NCBI GenBank assembly: GCA_964427955.1
Contig: CAYRWY010000196.1
Coordinates: 1 to 10,194, forward strand
Length of the DNA: 10,194 nucleotides
Reading direction: 5' to 3'
Origin: JACRBK01 sp964427955
GTDB lineage: Bacteria; Chloroflexota; Anaerolineae; Aggregatilineales; Aggregatilineaceae
Within the stretch, counting starts at the first letter, position 1. The number at the start of each line of letters is the position of its first letter. This document shows positions 1 to 6,323 of this stretch, piece after piece. The notes beneath the pieces were generated by a model, which saw only the letters and a list, made by a program, of their open reading frames with translations, ran no database searches and was not told where the DNA came from. Both the position numbers and the translations under genes were made by a program.

Positions 1-933
1 TGCAAGAACGTGGTGAAAGCCTACACGGTGGGCGATCATGAAATCGTGGCCCTGCGTGGGATCGACTTCACGATGGAGCGCGGCGAAATGGTCGCCATCG
101 TCGGACCCAGCGGCGCGGGCAAAAGCTCGCTGCTGAATCTGCTCGGCGGGTTGGATACCCCCACTGCCGGACGGCTGTACGTCGGTGACTTGAACCTGCT
201 GGACCTGAAAGGACGCAGCCTGGCCGACTACCGGCTGCGGCAGGTCGGATTCGTGTGGCAGCAGGTTGAGCGCAACCTGCTCGGACACCGCTCCGCCCTG
301 CGCAACGTGACACTCCCGATGATGATGGCCGGGATGGGCATGAGAGCGCGCCGCCGCCGCGCCAAAGAACTCCTGACGGCGGTAGGGATCGATGGCCATG
401 CCCACAAGCGGCCTGCCCAGCTTTCGGGCGGACAGCAGCAGCGCGTGGCGATTGCCGTGGCCCTGGCCAACCAGCCCAATCTGCTGCTGGCAGACGAACC
501 GACCGGCGCGCTGGATCGCAAGAGCGCCGAGCAGGTGATGGAGTTGATCGCCGCGCTGCGCGAGCGGTACGGGCTGACGATCCTGATGGTCACGCATGAC
601 ATGGAAATGGCGGCCTACGCCGACCGCACTCTGACGCTGCGCGACGGTGCCCTGGGGCAAGACCTCACCCACGCGGCCACGGAGACTCCGCCCGTCCTGG
701 ACGCCGAAGGACGCATCCAACTGCCCGAAGCCGTGCGCGCCCGCCTGGACGAAGCGGCCCGCATTTCGGTCGAAATCCGCCCGGAAGGCGTGCTGCTGCG
801 CCCTGAGCAGGTGGAACAGGACAACACCGAAGCCATCTTGCAGGATATGCTGCCCCGCAACGGGAACGGTACCGGCAAACGGCGGTGGCGGCGCTTGCGC
901 AACGGACACACCAAAGAAGAGGTCCAGCCATGA
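1..933 (+). CDS. ABC transporter ATPase, MacB/LolD-like, with AbrB-like C-terminal tail (5' partial)
   Basis: This is the nucleotide-binding subunit of a MacB/LolD/FtsE-type ABC system, which would power a membrane permease from the cytoplasmic face. The frame is open to base 1 (Cys-Lys-Asn precede the GTG at 10). The family's N-terminal strand normally precedes the NVVKAY segment, so the true start lies left of the window. Counting from the GTG at 10: Walker A GPSGAGKS is residues 32-39, signature LSGGQQQR begins at 138, Walker B LLLADEP begins at 158, the D-loop is ALD, and the H-loop is THD with H196. The Q-loop reads FVWQQ rather than the usual FVFQ. After the ATPase core (about residue 220), residues 229-266 resemble an AbrB/SpoVT swapped-hairpin unit (GRIQLPEAVRARL, then VEI..EGVLLRPE), followed by a basic tail. 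The stop overlaps the next ATPase in an ATGA. The ATPase call is secure, the substrate is unknown, and the tail assignment is by pattern only. Confidence 0.93.
   Translation, partial: CKNVVKAYTVGDHEIVALRGIDFTMERGEMVAIVGPSGAGKSSLLNLLGGLDTPTAGRLYVGDLNLLDLKGRSLADYRLRQVGFVWQQVERNLLGHRSALRNVTLPMMMAGMGMRARRRRAKELLTAVGIDGHAHKRPAQLSGGQQQRVAIAVALANQPNLLLADEPTGALDRKSAEQVMELIAALRERYGLTILMVTHDMEMAAYADRTLTLRDGALGQDLTHAATETPPVLDAEGRIQLPEAVRARLDEAARISVEIRPEGVLLRPEQVEQDNTEAILQDMLPRNGNGTGKRRWRRLRNGHTKEEVQP
915..922 (+). promoter_or_regulatory. Ribosome binding site for the second ABC ATPase
   Basis: AGAAGAGG ends 7 nt before the ATG at 930. It selects that start over an in-frame upstream candidate at 885, which would add 15 residues translated from the preceding gene's end that do not look like ABC protein. 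Confidence 0.7.
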
Positions 934-1667
934 AAGACGAACTCAGCGTCGAAGTGCGCGGGGTCGAACGCCGCTTCGGCAGCTTGCACGTGCTGCGCGG
1001 CGTCGATCTGGATGTGCATGTGGGCGAGCTGGTCGCGCTGTTCGGCCCCTCCGGGAGCGGCAAGACGACCCTGCTCAACCTGATCGGAGCACTGGACCGG
1101 CCCGACAAGGGCAGCGTCAAAATCCAGGGCAAGGACGTGGTGCGCATGAGCGATGGCCGCCGTACCCGGTTGCGCCGCTCGCAGATCGGCTTTATCTTCC
1201 AGGCGTCGTCGCTGCTGCCCACCTACTCCGCCCTGGAAAATATCGACCTGGCGCTGCGCCTCCCGAAGATCAGCTACTTCGAGCGCCGCCGACGCGCCAA
1301 AGCCGCGCTCTCGGCAGTCGGGCTGACGGCCTGGTCCGACCACATGCCCGAAGAGATGAGCGGTGGGCAGCGGCAGCGGATCTCCATCGCGCGGGCGCTG
1401 GCCCTACGCTCCCATCTGATCCTGGCGGACGAGCCGACCAATGGGATCGACATCGAGACCACCCGCCGCATCCTGACGCTGTTCCGCGGGATCGCCGAAG
1501 CGGAAGATACCACCTTTCTCATCGTGAGCCACGATCCCATGATCGTGGAATTCGTAGACACTGTTTATGACTTGCACGACGGCTTGCTGGTCCGCCGCAT
1601 ACCGGACCCTACACTGGAAGAGATTCTTGGGAGGAATGAGGAATGGGAAAGACAGCCGGAAAATTAA
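930..1667 (+). CDS. ABC transporter ATPase, MacB/LolD-like
   Basis: This is a compact 245-residue ATPase of the lipoprotein/macrolide-export type, and it probably works with the preceding ATPase and a permease outside the window. Motifs counted from the ATG at 930: Walker A GPSGSGKT at 39-46, Q-loop in GFIFQASSLLP, signature MSGGQRQR starting at 143, Walker B LILADEP starting at 163, and H-loop SHD with H201. The usual TGNLD after Walker B is replaced by TNGID, a small deviation in the D-loop region. All catalytic residues appear intact. The start is chosen from the ATGA overlap with the upstream gene and a good ribosome binding site. The last 25 nt overlap the LysM gene. Two consecutive NBD genes may form a heterodimer or serve two permeases; the sequence does not say which. 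Confidence 0.94.
   Translation: MKDELSVEVRGVERRFGSLHVLRGVDLDVHVGELVALFGPSGSGKTTLLNLIGALDRPDKGSVKIQGKDVVRMSDGRRTRLRRSQIGFIFQASSLLPTYSALENIDLALRLPKISYFERRRRAKAALSAVGLTAWSDHMPEEMSGGQRQRISIARALALRSHLILADEPTNGIDIETTRRILTLFRGIAEAEDTTFLIVSHDPMIVEFVDTVYDLHDGLLVRRIPDPTLEEILGRNEEWERQPEN
1629..1635 (+). promoter_or_regulatory. Ribosome binding site for the LysM protein
   Basis: GGGAGGA lies 7 nt before the ATG at 1643, inside the end of the upstream ATPase gene. It supports a start that overlaps that gene by 25 nt, with translational coupling. Confidence 0.7.
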
Positions 1668-2542
1668 CGCTGGCCCTGGCGCTGGTGATCACATCGATGT
1701 TCGTAGGAGCCATGTTCTCCTACCGGGGTGCCACCCCTGATGGCGACGACACGAGCCGGGCGTACCAGGTGGATACGCCGACCGCTGCCGCGACTGCGAC
1801 CGAGACCATTCCGCCTTATACTCCCTTGCCCAGCCTGACGCCGTCGAAGACTCTGCTGCCGCCGCCAACCTTCGAGCCACCGACACTCACGCCGCAGCCG
1901 ACGCAGGTTCCGAGCGTCACGCCGGTAGCGACAACGGACGTCAGCGTTTCGATCCCGGGGCTGCATGGGGCAGAAACCCCGACGCCCAGTACCACGCCGG
2001 GCTGCACACCGCGCAAGGACTGGAAGCTAACCTACACCGTCCAGTTTGACGACACGCTCTCGTCGATTGCGGCCAAGTATGGCACCTGGGTCGAAGATCT
2101 GGTGGAAGCGAACTGCATCACCGACAAAAACCTGATCGTAGTCGGCCAGATGTTGAAAGTGCCGGGCGACGTCCAGCCGAACGCCGACCAGGTCGAATGC
2201 ACCGCCTGGGAAGTCATGACACCCTTCAACGGCTCACAGACCGTCCCGGCGGATGGCACGATCACCTTCAACTGGCGCGGCCCGCTGGCCCCCAAGAACC
2301 TGATCCGCATCTGGCGGCCTGACGGCACCAAGTACGAAGTCGTGCTCGAGCTGCGGCAGAACGAAACGATCAGTTTGAACGACAATCTGTCGCAGGCCGG
2401 GACGTATACCTGGTACGTCTACCCGTTGGACAACAATTTCCAGCAGATTAGCTGCCTGGAAGGCGGTCCCTGGACCTTCTACAAACCGCTGTCTTCGACG
2501 CCCACCCCCACCCCGTCCAGCGGCGGACTGGGTGGCAGCTAA
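1643..2542 (+). CDS. Membrane-anchored or secreted LysM-domain protein with Pro/Thr linker
   Basis: This 299-residue envelope protein begins with a basic N-terminus and a hydrophobic segment (about 7-27) that acts as a signal anchor or signal peptide. No lipobox cysteine follows it. Residues 43-120 form a Thr/Pro/Ser-rich spacer typical of extracytoplasmic linkers. Residues 131-174 are a LysM module (YTVQFDDTLSSIAAKYG at its start, GQMLKVP at its end), a fold known to bind peptidoglycan or related glycans. Residues 188-281 look like an all-beta, Ig/FnIII-like module (NGSQTVPADGTITFNW, then AGTYTWYVYP). The protein ends in a second short TPTPTPS tail and a Gly/Ser end. Four cysteines (121, 158, 186, 271) lie outside the membrane and could form disulfides. 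Its place between ABC ATPases and a kinase suggests a wall-facing accessory or sensor component. That role is inference; the LysM call is good. Confidence 0.88.
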   Translation: MGKTAGKLTLALALVITSMFVGAMFSYRGATPDGDDTSRAYQVDTPTAAATATETIPPYTPLPSLTPSKTLLPPPTFEPPTLTPQPTQVPSVTPVATTDVSVSIPGLHGAETPTPSTTPGCTPRKDWKLTYTVQFDDTLSSIAAKYGTWVEDLVEANCITDKNLIVVGQMLKVPGDVQPNADQVECTAWEVMTPFNGSQTVPADGTITFNWRGPLAPKNLIRIWRPDGTKYEVVLELRQNETISLNDNLSQAGTYTWYVYPLDNNFQQISCLEGGPWTFYKPLSSTPTPTPSSGGLGGS

Positions 2543-2579
2543 CCATCGATTAGCCGACCGTTATCGTGGAGCGTGAACG

Positions 2580-4160
2580 ATGAAACACCGCAGTCTTCTC
2601 ACCAAATTGTATTCGATTAGCTGGCTGCTCCCGCTGTCTTATGCGGGGATCGCCCTGCTGGCGGCGTTTGCGCTGGGCGGACTGCTGCTGCTCACGCTCC
2701 AAAACCACTACAACGAACTCGAGCGCAACTATCTCGCCGGGAGTGCTCAAGCTATCTCGCGCAGCGCCGAACCGCTGTACCGGGACCGTGAGACGCTGGC
2801 GGACGATGTCTTCCAGTCGGCAGCGGACATCTATTCGTTTCTCGTGCAGGCCCGGGTGCGGCTGCTCGACGCCAACCAGGAGTTGATCGCGGATTCAGGG
2901 CCGGTGTCGTCGCAAGACGTGATCAGCGTGGACGTGCGCAAGCCGGACGAGCTAGAAATGAATCCGCCCCACGACCCGGCCCAGGACAGCTTTGAAACGT
3001 TTCTCCGCGTCCAGCGCCAGCGGCCCGAAGGGGGCAATCCTGGCGAAGGCAACGCGAATGACTCGCCGCGCTATCCAGTAGGGCTGCCGGGCTGGATGAT
3101 CAACCGGCTCCTTACGGGGGTTATTTCCGACCAGCAGCACACGAATCTGGACCTGACCATGCCGCTTTACGACCAGGATCACGTGATCGTCGGCTATCTT
3201 GAACTATCCGAAGGACCGGAATTTGGCAGCCAGATTATCCGCGACGTCGCCGAAAAAGCCACCGTCGCCGGGATCGCCGCGGTGTTCATCGCCGCAGTGG
3301 CCGGGTGGTTCGCCAGCCGCCGGATCAGCCATCCCTTGCTGTCGATGGTCGATGCGACGCAGCGCATGGCGGAAGGCGATCTCACGGTCCGCATGACCGC
3401 GAACAGCCACGACGAGCTGGGGCTGCTGGCGCGCACCTTCAACACGATGGCCGAGCGCGTCGAAAACACCATCAGCACCTTGAAACGCTTCGTCGCCGAT
3501 GCGGCCCACGAGATCAACACACCGATCACGGCGCTGCGCACCAACCTCGAACTGGCGACCGCGGGGGAACATTCCGCCGATTTCAAAGCCGACATGGCGC
3601 GCGCCCAGATCGAACTGGAACGGCTGGAAACGCTGACGCGGGGACTGCTGACGCTCTCGCGGTTGGAAGCCCACAGCACGGCCCCGGTATGGGCCGACAT
3701 GGACCTGGCCGCGCTGGTACGCCAGACCTACGAACGCTACGCTTCGCGCGCCGAACAAGCCGGAGTCTCGCTCGTGCTTGACTCCCCTACTCCGTCCGAG
3801 GTGATCCAGGCCGATGAACGGCAGTTCGTGCGTGTGCTGGACAACTTGCTGGACAATGCCCTGAAATTCACACCATCCGGCGGCACCGTGACCGTCAAGC
3901 TGAGCGATACCCCCGAGGAAATCTGTCTCAGCGTGGCCGACACCGGCATCGGCATTCACGCCGAAGACCTCCCAAAGTTGTTCAGCCGATTTCACCGCGG
4001 GCGCAACGCGGCAGCCTATCCCGGCAACGGGCTGGGACTGGTGATCGCCAAAGCTATTGTAGAAGAACACGGGGGGCAGATCACCGTGATCAGTGATCCC
4101 AAAGGTACGCAGTTTACCGTGCGGCTGCCCCGCAACGGTAGCAAGAGGGGTGAACCATGA
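2580..4160 (+). CDS. Sensor histidine kinase, HAMP-containing, two transmembrane segments
   Basis: This 526-residue inner-membrane kinase probably phosphorylates the response regulator encoded immediately downstream. TM1 is about residues 17-40, the extracytoplasmic sensor about 41-226, TM2 about 227-245, HAMP about 247-299, and the dimerisation/phosphoacceptor helix contains AAHEINTPI with H310. The ATPase domain shows the N box (DNLLDNALKF, N426), G1 (DTGIGI, 454-459), F box (FSRFHRG) and G2 (GNGLGL, 482-487), so it should be active. The H box has EINTP where ELRTP is commoner. The sensor has the pattern of a Cache/PAS-like fold (RLLDANQELIADSG, then LTMPLYDQDHVIVGYLEL), with a low-complexity Pro/Gly/Asn insert near 148-164. 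The signal is unknown. GGAG at 2568-2571 sits 8 nt before the ATG. The 37-nt gap upstream shows no terminator, so it is probably cotranscribed with the ABC/LysM genes. Confidence 0.95.
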   Translation: MKHRSLLTKLYSISWLLPLSYAGIALLAAFALGGLLLLTLQNHYNELERNYLAGSAQAISRSAEPLYRDRETLADDVFQSAADIYSFLVQARVRLLDANQELIADSGPVSSQDVISVDVRKPDELEMNPPHDPAQDSFETFLRVQRQRPEGGNPGEGNANDSPRYPVGLPGWMINRLLTGVISDQQHTNLDLTMPLYDQDHVIVGYLELSEGPEFGSQIIRDVAEKATVAGIAAVFIAAVAGWFASRRISHPLLSMVDATQRMAEGDLTVRMTANSHDELGLLARTFNTMAERVENTISTLKRFVADAAHEINTPITALRTNLELATAGEHSADFKADMARAQIELERLETLTRGLLTLSRLEAHSTAPVWADMDLAALVRQTYERYASRAEQAGVSLVLDSPTPSEVIQADERQFVRVLDNLLDNALKFTPSGGTVTVKLSDTPEEICLSVADTGIGIHAEDLPKLFSRFHRGRNAAAYPGNGLGLVIAKAIVEEHGGQITVISDPKGTQFTVRLPRNGSKRGEP

Positions 4161-4852
4161 CAAACTATCACATACTGTTAGTCGAAGACGATCCGGGCAT
4201 TGCAGGCAGTCTGCAAACCGCACTGCTCCGCGAAGGCTACACGGTGCATTGGAAGGACCAGGGCTTAGCCGGGGTCACCTATGCCCGTGATCATGGGCCA
4301 CACCTGATCATTCTGGACATCCGGCTGCCGGATGGGTCCGGCTTCGACTTCTGCCGCCAGATGCGGCAGTTAGGGGTGCGCCAGCCGGTGATCATGCTCA
4401 CCGTCCAGTCCGACGAAATGGACAAGGTGATCGGGCTGGAAATGGGCGCGGACGACTACATGACCAAGCCGTTCAGCCTGCGCGAGCTGCTCTCGCGCGT
4501 GCGCGCTCAACTGCGCCGGGCCTACGGCGACCTGGCGATTGGCGACAGCGACGTGCTGTATGCGGGTGACCTGGTAATCGACCGGCGGCGAGGGAATGTG
4601 CTGCGCGGCGAGGAGATCATCAACGTCACGCCGACCGAGCTGCGGCTGCTGACTTACCTGGCGCAGCATCCCAACCAGGTGCTCAGCCGCGAGCAAATCC
4701 TGGATGCGGTGTGGGGTTACGACAGTTCGCCGGATACCGAGCAGGTGGTCACCGTGAACATCCGCCGCCTGCGCGAGAAGGTCGAGATCGACCCCAGCGA
4801 ACCGGAGCTGGTGCTCACCGTGCCGGGCATCGGCTACAAGCTGGTCAACTAG
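4157..4852 (+). CDS. Response regulator, OmpR/PhoB family
   Basis: This 231-residue DNA-binding regulator is partnered with the upstream kinase. The receiver domain (about 4-118) has the acidic pocket E10-D11-D12, phosphoacceptor D54 (IILDIRLPDGSG), T82 and K104 (TKPFSLREL). A winged-helix Trans_reg_C domain follows (about 130-230), including TPTELRLLTYLAQHPNQVLS and the recognition-helix region VVTVNIRRLREKVE, ending in PGIGYKLVN. All key residues are present. The gene overlaps the kinase stop by ATGA and has a strong ribosome binding site (AAGAGGGG, 4143-4150, 6 nt before the ATG). Its TAG stop shares CTAG with the stop of livF on the opposite strand. A likely target is its own ABC/LysM operon, as in many ABC-linked two-component systems, but no repeat operator was found in the window to prove it. 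Confidence 0.96.
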   Translation: MTNYHILLVEDDPGIAGSLQTALLREGYTVHWKDQGLAGVTYARDHGPHLIILDIRLPDGSGFDFCRQMRQLGVRQPVIMLTVQSDEMDKVIGLEMGADDYMTKPFSLRELLSRVRAQLRRAYGDLAIGDSDVLYAGDLVIDRRRGNVLRGEEIINVTPTELRLLTYLAQHPNQVLSREQILDAVWGYDSSPDTEQVVTVNIRRLREKVEIDPSEPELVLTVPGIGYKLVN

Positions 4853-5559
4853 CCCAAATAGGCTTTGACGATGGCCTCGTCCTGGCGCAAGTCGGCAGCG
4901 GGGCCATGATAGCGGATCTGGCCGCGCTCCAGCACGTAGGCGTAGTCGGCAATTTCGAGCGCCTTGCGCGCGTTCTGCTCGACCAATAGGATCGTTTTGC
5001 CTTCTTCTTTGATCGACCGGATGATGGCGAACACCTCGTTGACCAACAGCGGCGCGAGGCCCATACTCGGCTCGTCCAGCATGAGCAGCTTGGGGCGTGA
5101 CAGCATCGCCCGCCCGACGGCCAGCATCTGCTGCTCGCCGCCGCTGAGCGAGCCAGATTTCTGGTGATGGCGTTCTTTCAGGCGGGGGAATCGCTCGAAA
5201 ACCGCCTCGATATCCTGGGCCACCTGGTCTTTGTCACGGCGCAGATAGGCGCCCATTTCCAGGTTTTCGCGCACCGTCAGCGGGGCGATCACCTGCCGTC
5301 CTTCGGGAACCTGGATCAGCCCCCGCTTCGTGACGCGATCCGCCCGCCAGCCGGTGATCTCCTGGCCGTCGAAGACGACGTGCCCGCCGCGCGGCTTGAT
5401 CAGCCCGCTCAGGGTATTGATGGTCGTGCTCTTGCCCGCGCCGTTCGCCCCGATCAGGCTCACCACCTGGCCGGAGTGGACCTCGAACGAAATACCGCGC
5501 AGGGCCACGATGGCCCCGTAGCTGACCTGCAAATCGCTGACCTCAAGTAACACCGGCAT
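4849..5559 (-). CDS. livF: Branched-chain amino acid ABC transporter ATPase LivF
   Basis: This is one of the two cytoplasmic ATPases that energise branched-chain amino acid (HAAT family) uptake. It is 236 residues, normal for LivF. Walker A GANGAGKST is at 37-45, signature LSGGEQQML begins at 138, and Walker B LLMLDEPSMGLAP begins at 158. The switch region reads LLVEQNARKALEIAD, with Gln at the usual H-loop position, a known trait of LivF. Other LivF hallmarks are VPEGRQV (84-90) and the C-terminal EAIVKAYLG. The chosen ATG at 5559 begins MPVLLEVSDLQVSYG. An in-frame start far upstream (5973) would only translate livG out of frame. Only 2 nt separate it from the livG stop, with a weak ribosome binding site, so coupling to livG translation is likely. 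It is the last gene of the operon. Confidence 0.95.
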   Translation of the reverse strand: MPVLLEVSDLQVSYGAIVALRGISFEVHSGQVVSLIGANGAGKSTTINTLSGLIKPRGGHVVFDGQEITGWRADRVTKRGLIQVPEGRQVIAPLTVRENLEMGAYLRRDKDQVAQDIEAVFERFPRLKERHHQKSGSLSGGEQQMLAVGRAMLSRPKLLMLDEPSMGLAPLLVNEVFAIIRSIKEEGKTILLVEQNARKALEIADYAYVLERGQIRYHGPAADLRQDEAIVKAYLG

Positions 5560-5561
5560 CG

Positions 5562-6323
5562 CTACTGCTCGCTTCCCAGGTAGGCTTCGATCACCTGCGA
5601 GTTTTGTTTGATCTCTGCGGGCGTCCCATGCGCGATCACCTCGCCGAAATTCAGCACGTAGACTTCGTCGCACACCTGGCTGATCAGAGCCATATCGTGC
5701 TCGACGACGATCACGGTGATCCCTTCCTCGTGAATGCGCAAAATCTGCTCGCCCAGCTCGTGAGTCTCGACCGCGTTCATCCCGGCGGTGGGTTCGTCCA
5801 GCAGCACCAGCCGGGGACGGGTGGCCAGGGCACGGGCCATTTCGAGACGGCGCTGGTCGCCATAGGACAGCGTCCCGGCGCGCACCTGCTGAATCCCCTC
5901 GATCCCGAAACGCTGGAGCAGATCCAGCGCCTGCTGCTTGAAGCGTTTCTCTTCGCGAGCGTGGTAAGGCCACACAAAAAGTGAATGCAGCAGGGTGGAA
6001 TGACCGTGCCCATGCTGCCCGACGATCACGTTGTCGAGCGTGGTCATCTCTTTGAACAGGCGGATATTTTGGTACGTCCGCGCGACGCCCCGCGCCGTAA
6101 TCTGGTGCGGCGGACGCCGGTGGATGGGCAGGCCCGCGAAGATGATCTCCCCGGAGGTCGGCGCGTCCAACCCGCTGATGCAGTTGAGCAGCGTTGTCTT
6201 CCCGGCCCCATTCGGGCCGATCAGCCCGACGACGTGGCCTTGCGGGATGATCATGTTGACCTCGCAGAGAGCCGCCAGGCCGCCAAACTCCCGCGAGACG
6301 TGGCGCAGTTCGAGCAGTGTCAT
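5562..6323 (-). CDS. livG: Branched-chain amino acid ABC transporter ATPase LivG
   Basis: This is the second ATPase of the branched-chain amino acid importer, paired with LivF on the LivH/LivM permease. It is 253 residues, as expected. Walker A GPNGAGKTT starts at 36, the Q-loop is Q85 in ARTYQNIRLF (a LivG hallmark), the signature is LSYGDQRRLEMARAL from 152 (the LSYG form is typical of LivG), Walker B is LVLLDEPTAGMN from 172, and the H-loop is VEHDM with H209. The tail NSQVIEAYLGSEQ is family-typical. The ATG at 6323 overlaps the livM stop (ATGA) and has GGAGGT 6 nt upstream (6330-6335), which rules out the much longer frame opening at 6575. That upstream part is livM read in the wrong frame. 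Confidence 0.95.
   Translation of the reverse strand: MTLLELRHVSREFGGLAALCEVNMIIPQGHVVGLIGPNGAGKTTLLNCISGLDAPTSGEIIFAGLPIHRRPPHQITARGVARTYQNIRLFKEMTTLDNVIVGQHGHGHSTLLHSLFVWPYHAREEKRFKQQALDLLQRFGIEGIQQVRAGTLSYGDQRRLEMARALATRPRLVLLDEPTAGMNAVETHELGEQILRIHEEGITVIVVEHDMALISQVCDEVYVLNFGEVIAHGTPAEIKQNSQVIEAYLGSEQ

Noticed and set aside
615..1343. 242-codon - strand open frame across the two ABC ATPases
   Set aside because: It spans the junction of two well-supported + strand genes and shows no domain.
1529..1548. 8-bp inverted repeat CCACGATC/GATCGTGG with a 4-nt loop
   Set aside because: It lies in the conserved H-loop coding region of the ATPase and is best explained by the codons for Ser-His-Asp-Pro-Met-Ile-Val.
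1703..1723. 7-bp inverted repeat GTAGGAG/CTCCTAC in the signal-anchor region of the LysM gene
   Set aside because: It is inside a coding region with no T-run or nearby start codon to control; a chance occurrence is likely.
3204..4223. 339-codon - strand open frame antisense to the kinase and regulator
   Set aside because: The opposite strand holds all kinase motifs; the antisense product is low-complexity and Arg/Gly-rich with no family pattern.
5560..5973. Long N-terminal extension of livF
   Set aside because: It is livG read out of frame; the true protein begins at MPVLLEVSDLQ, matching the family start.
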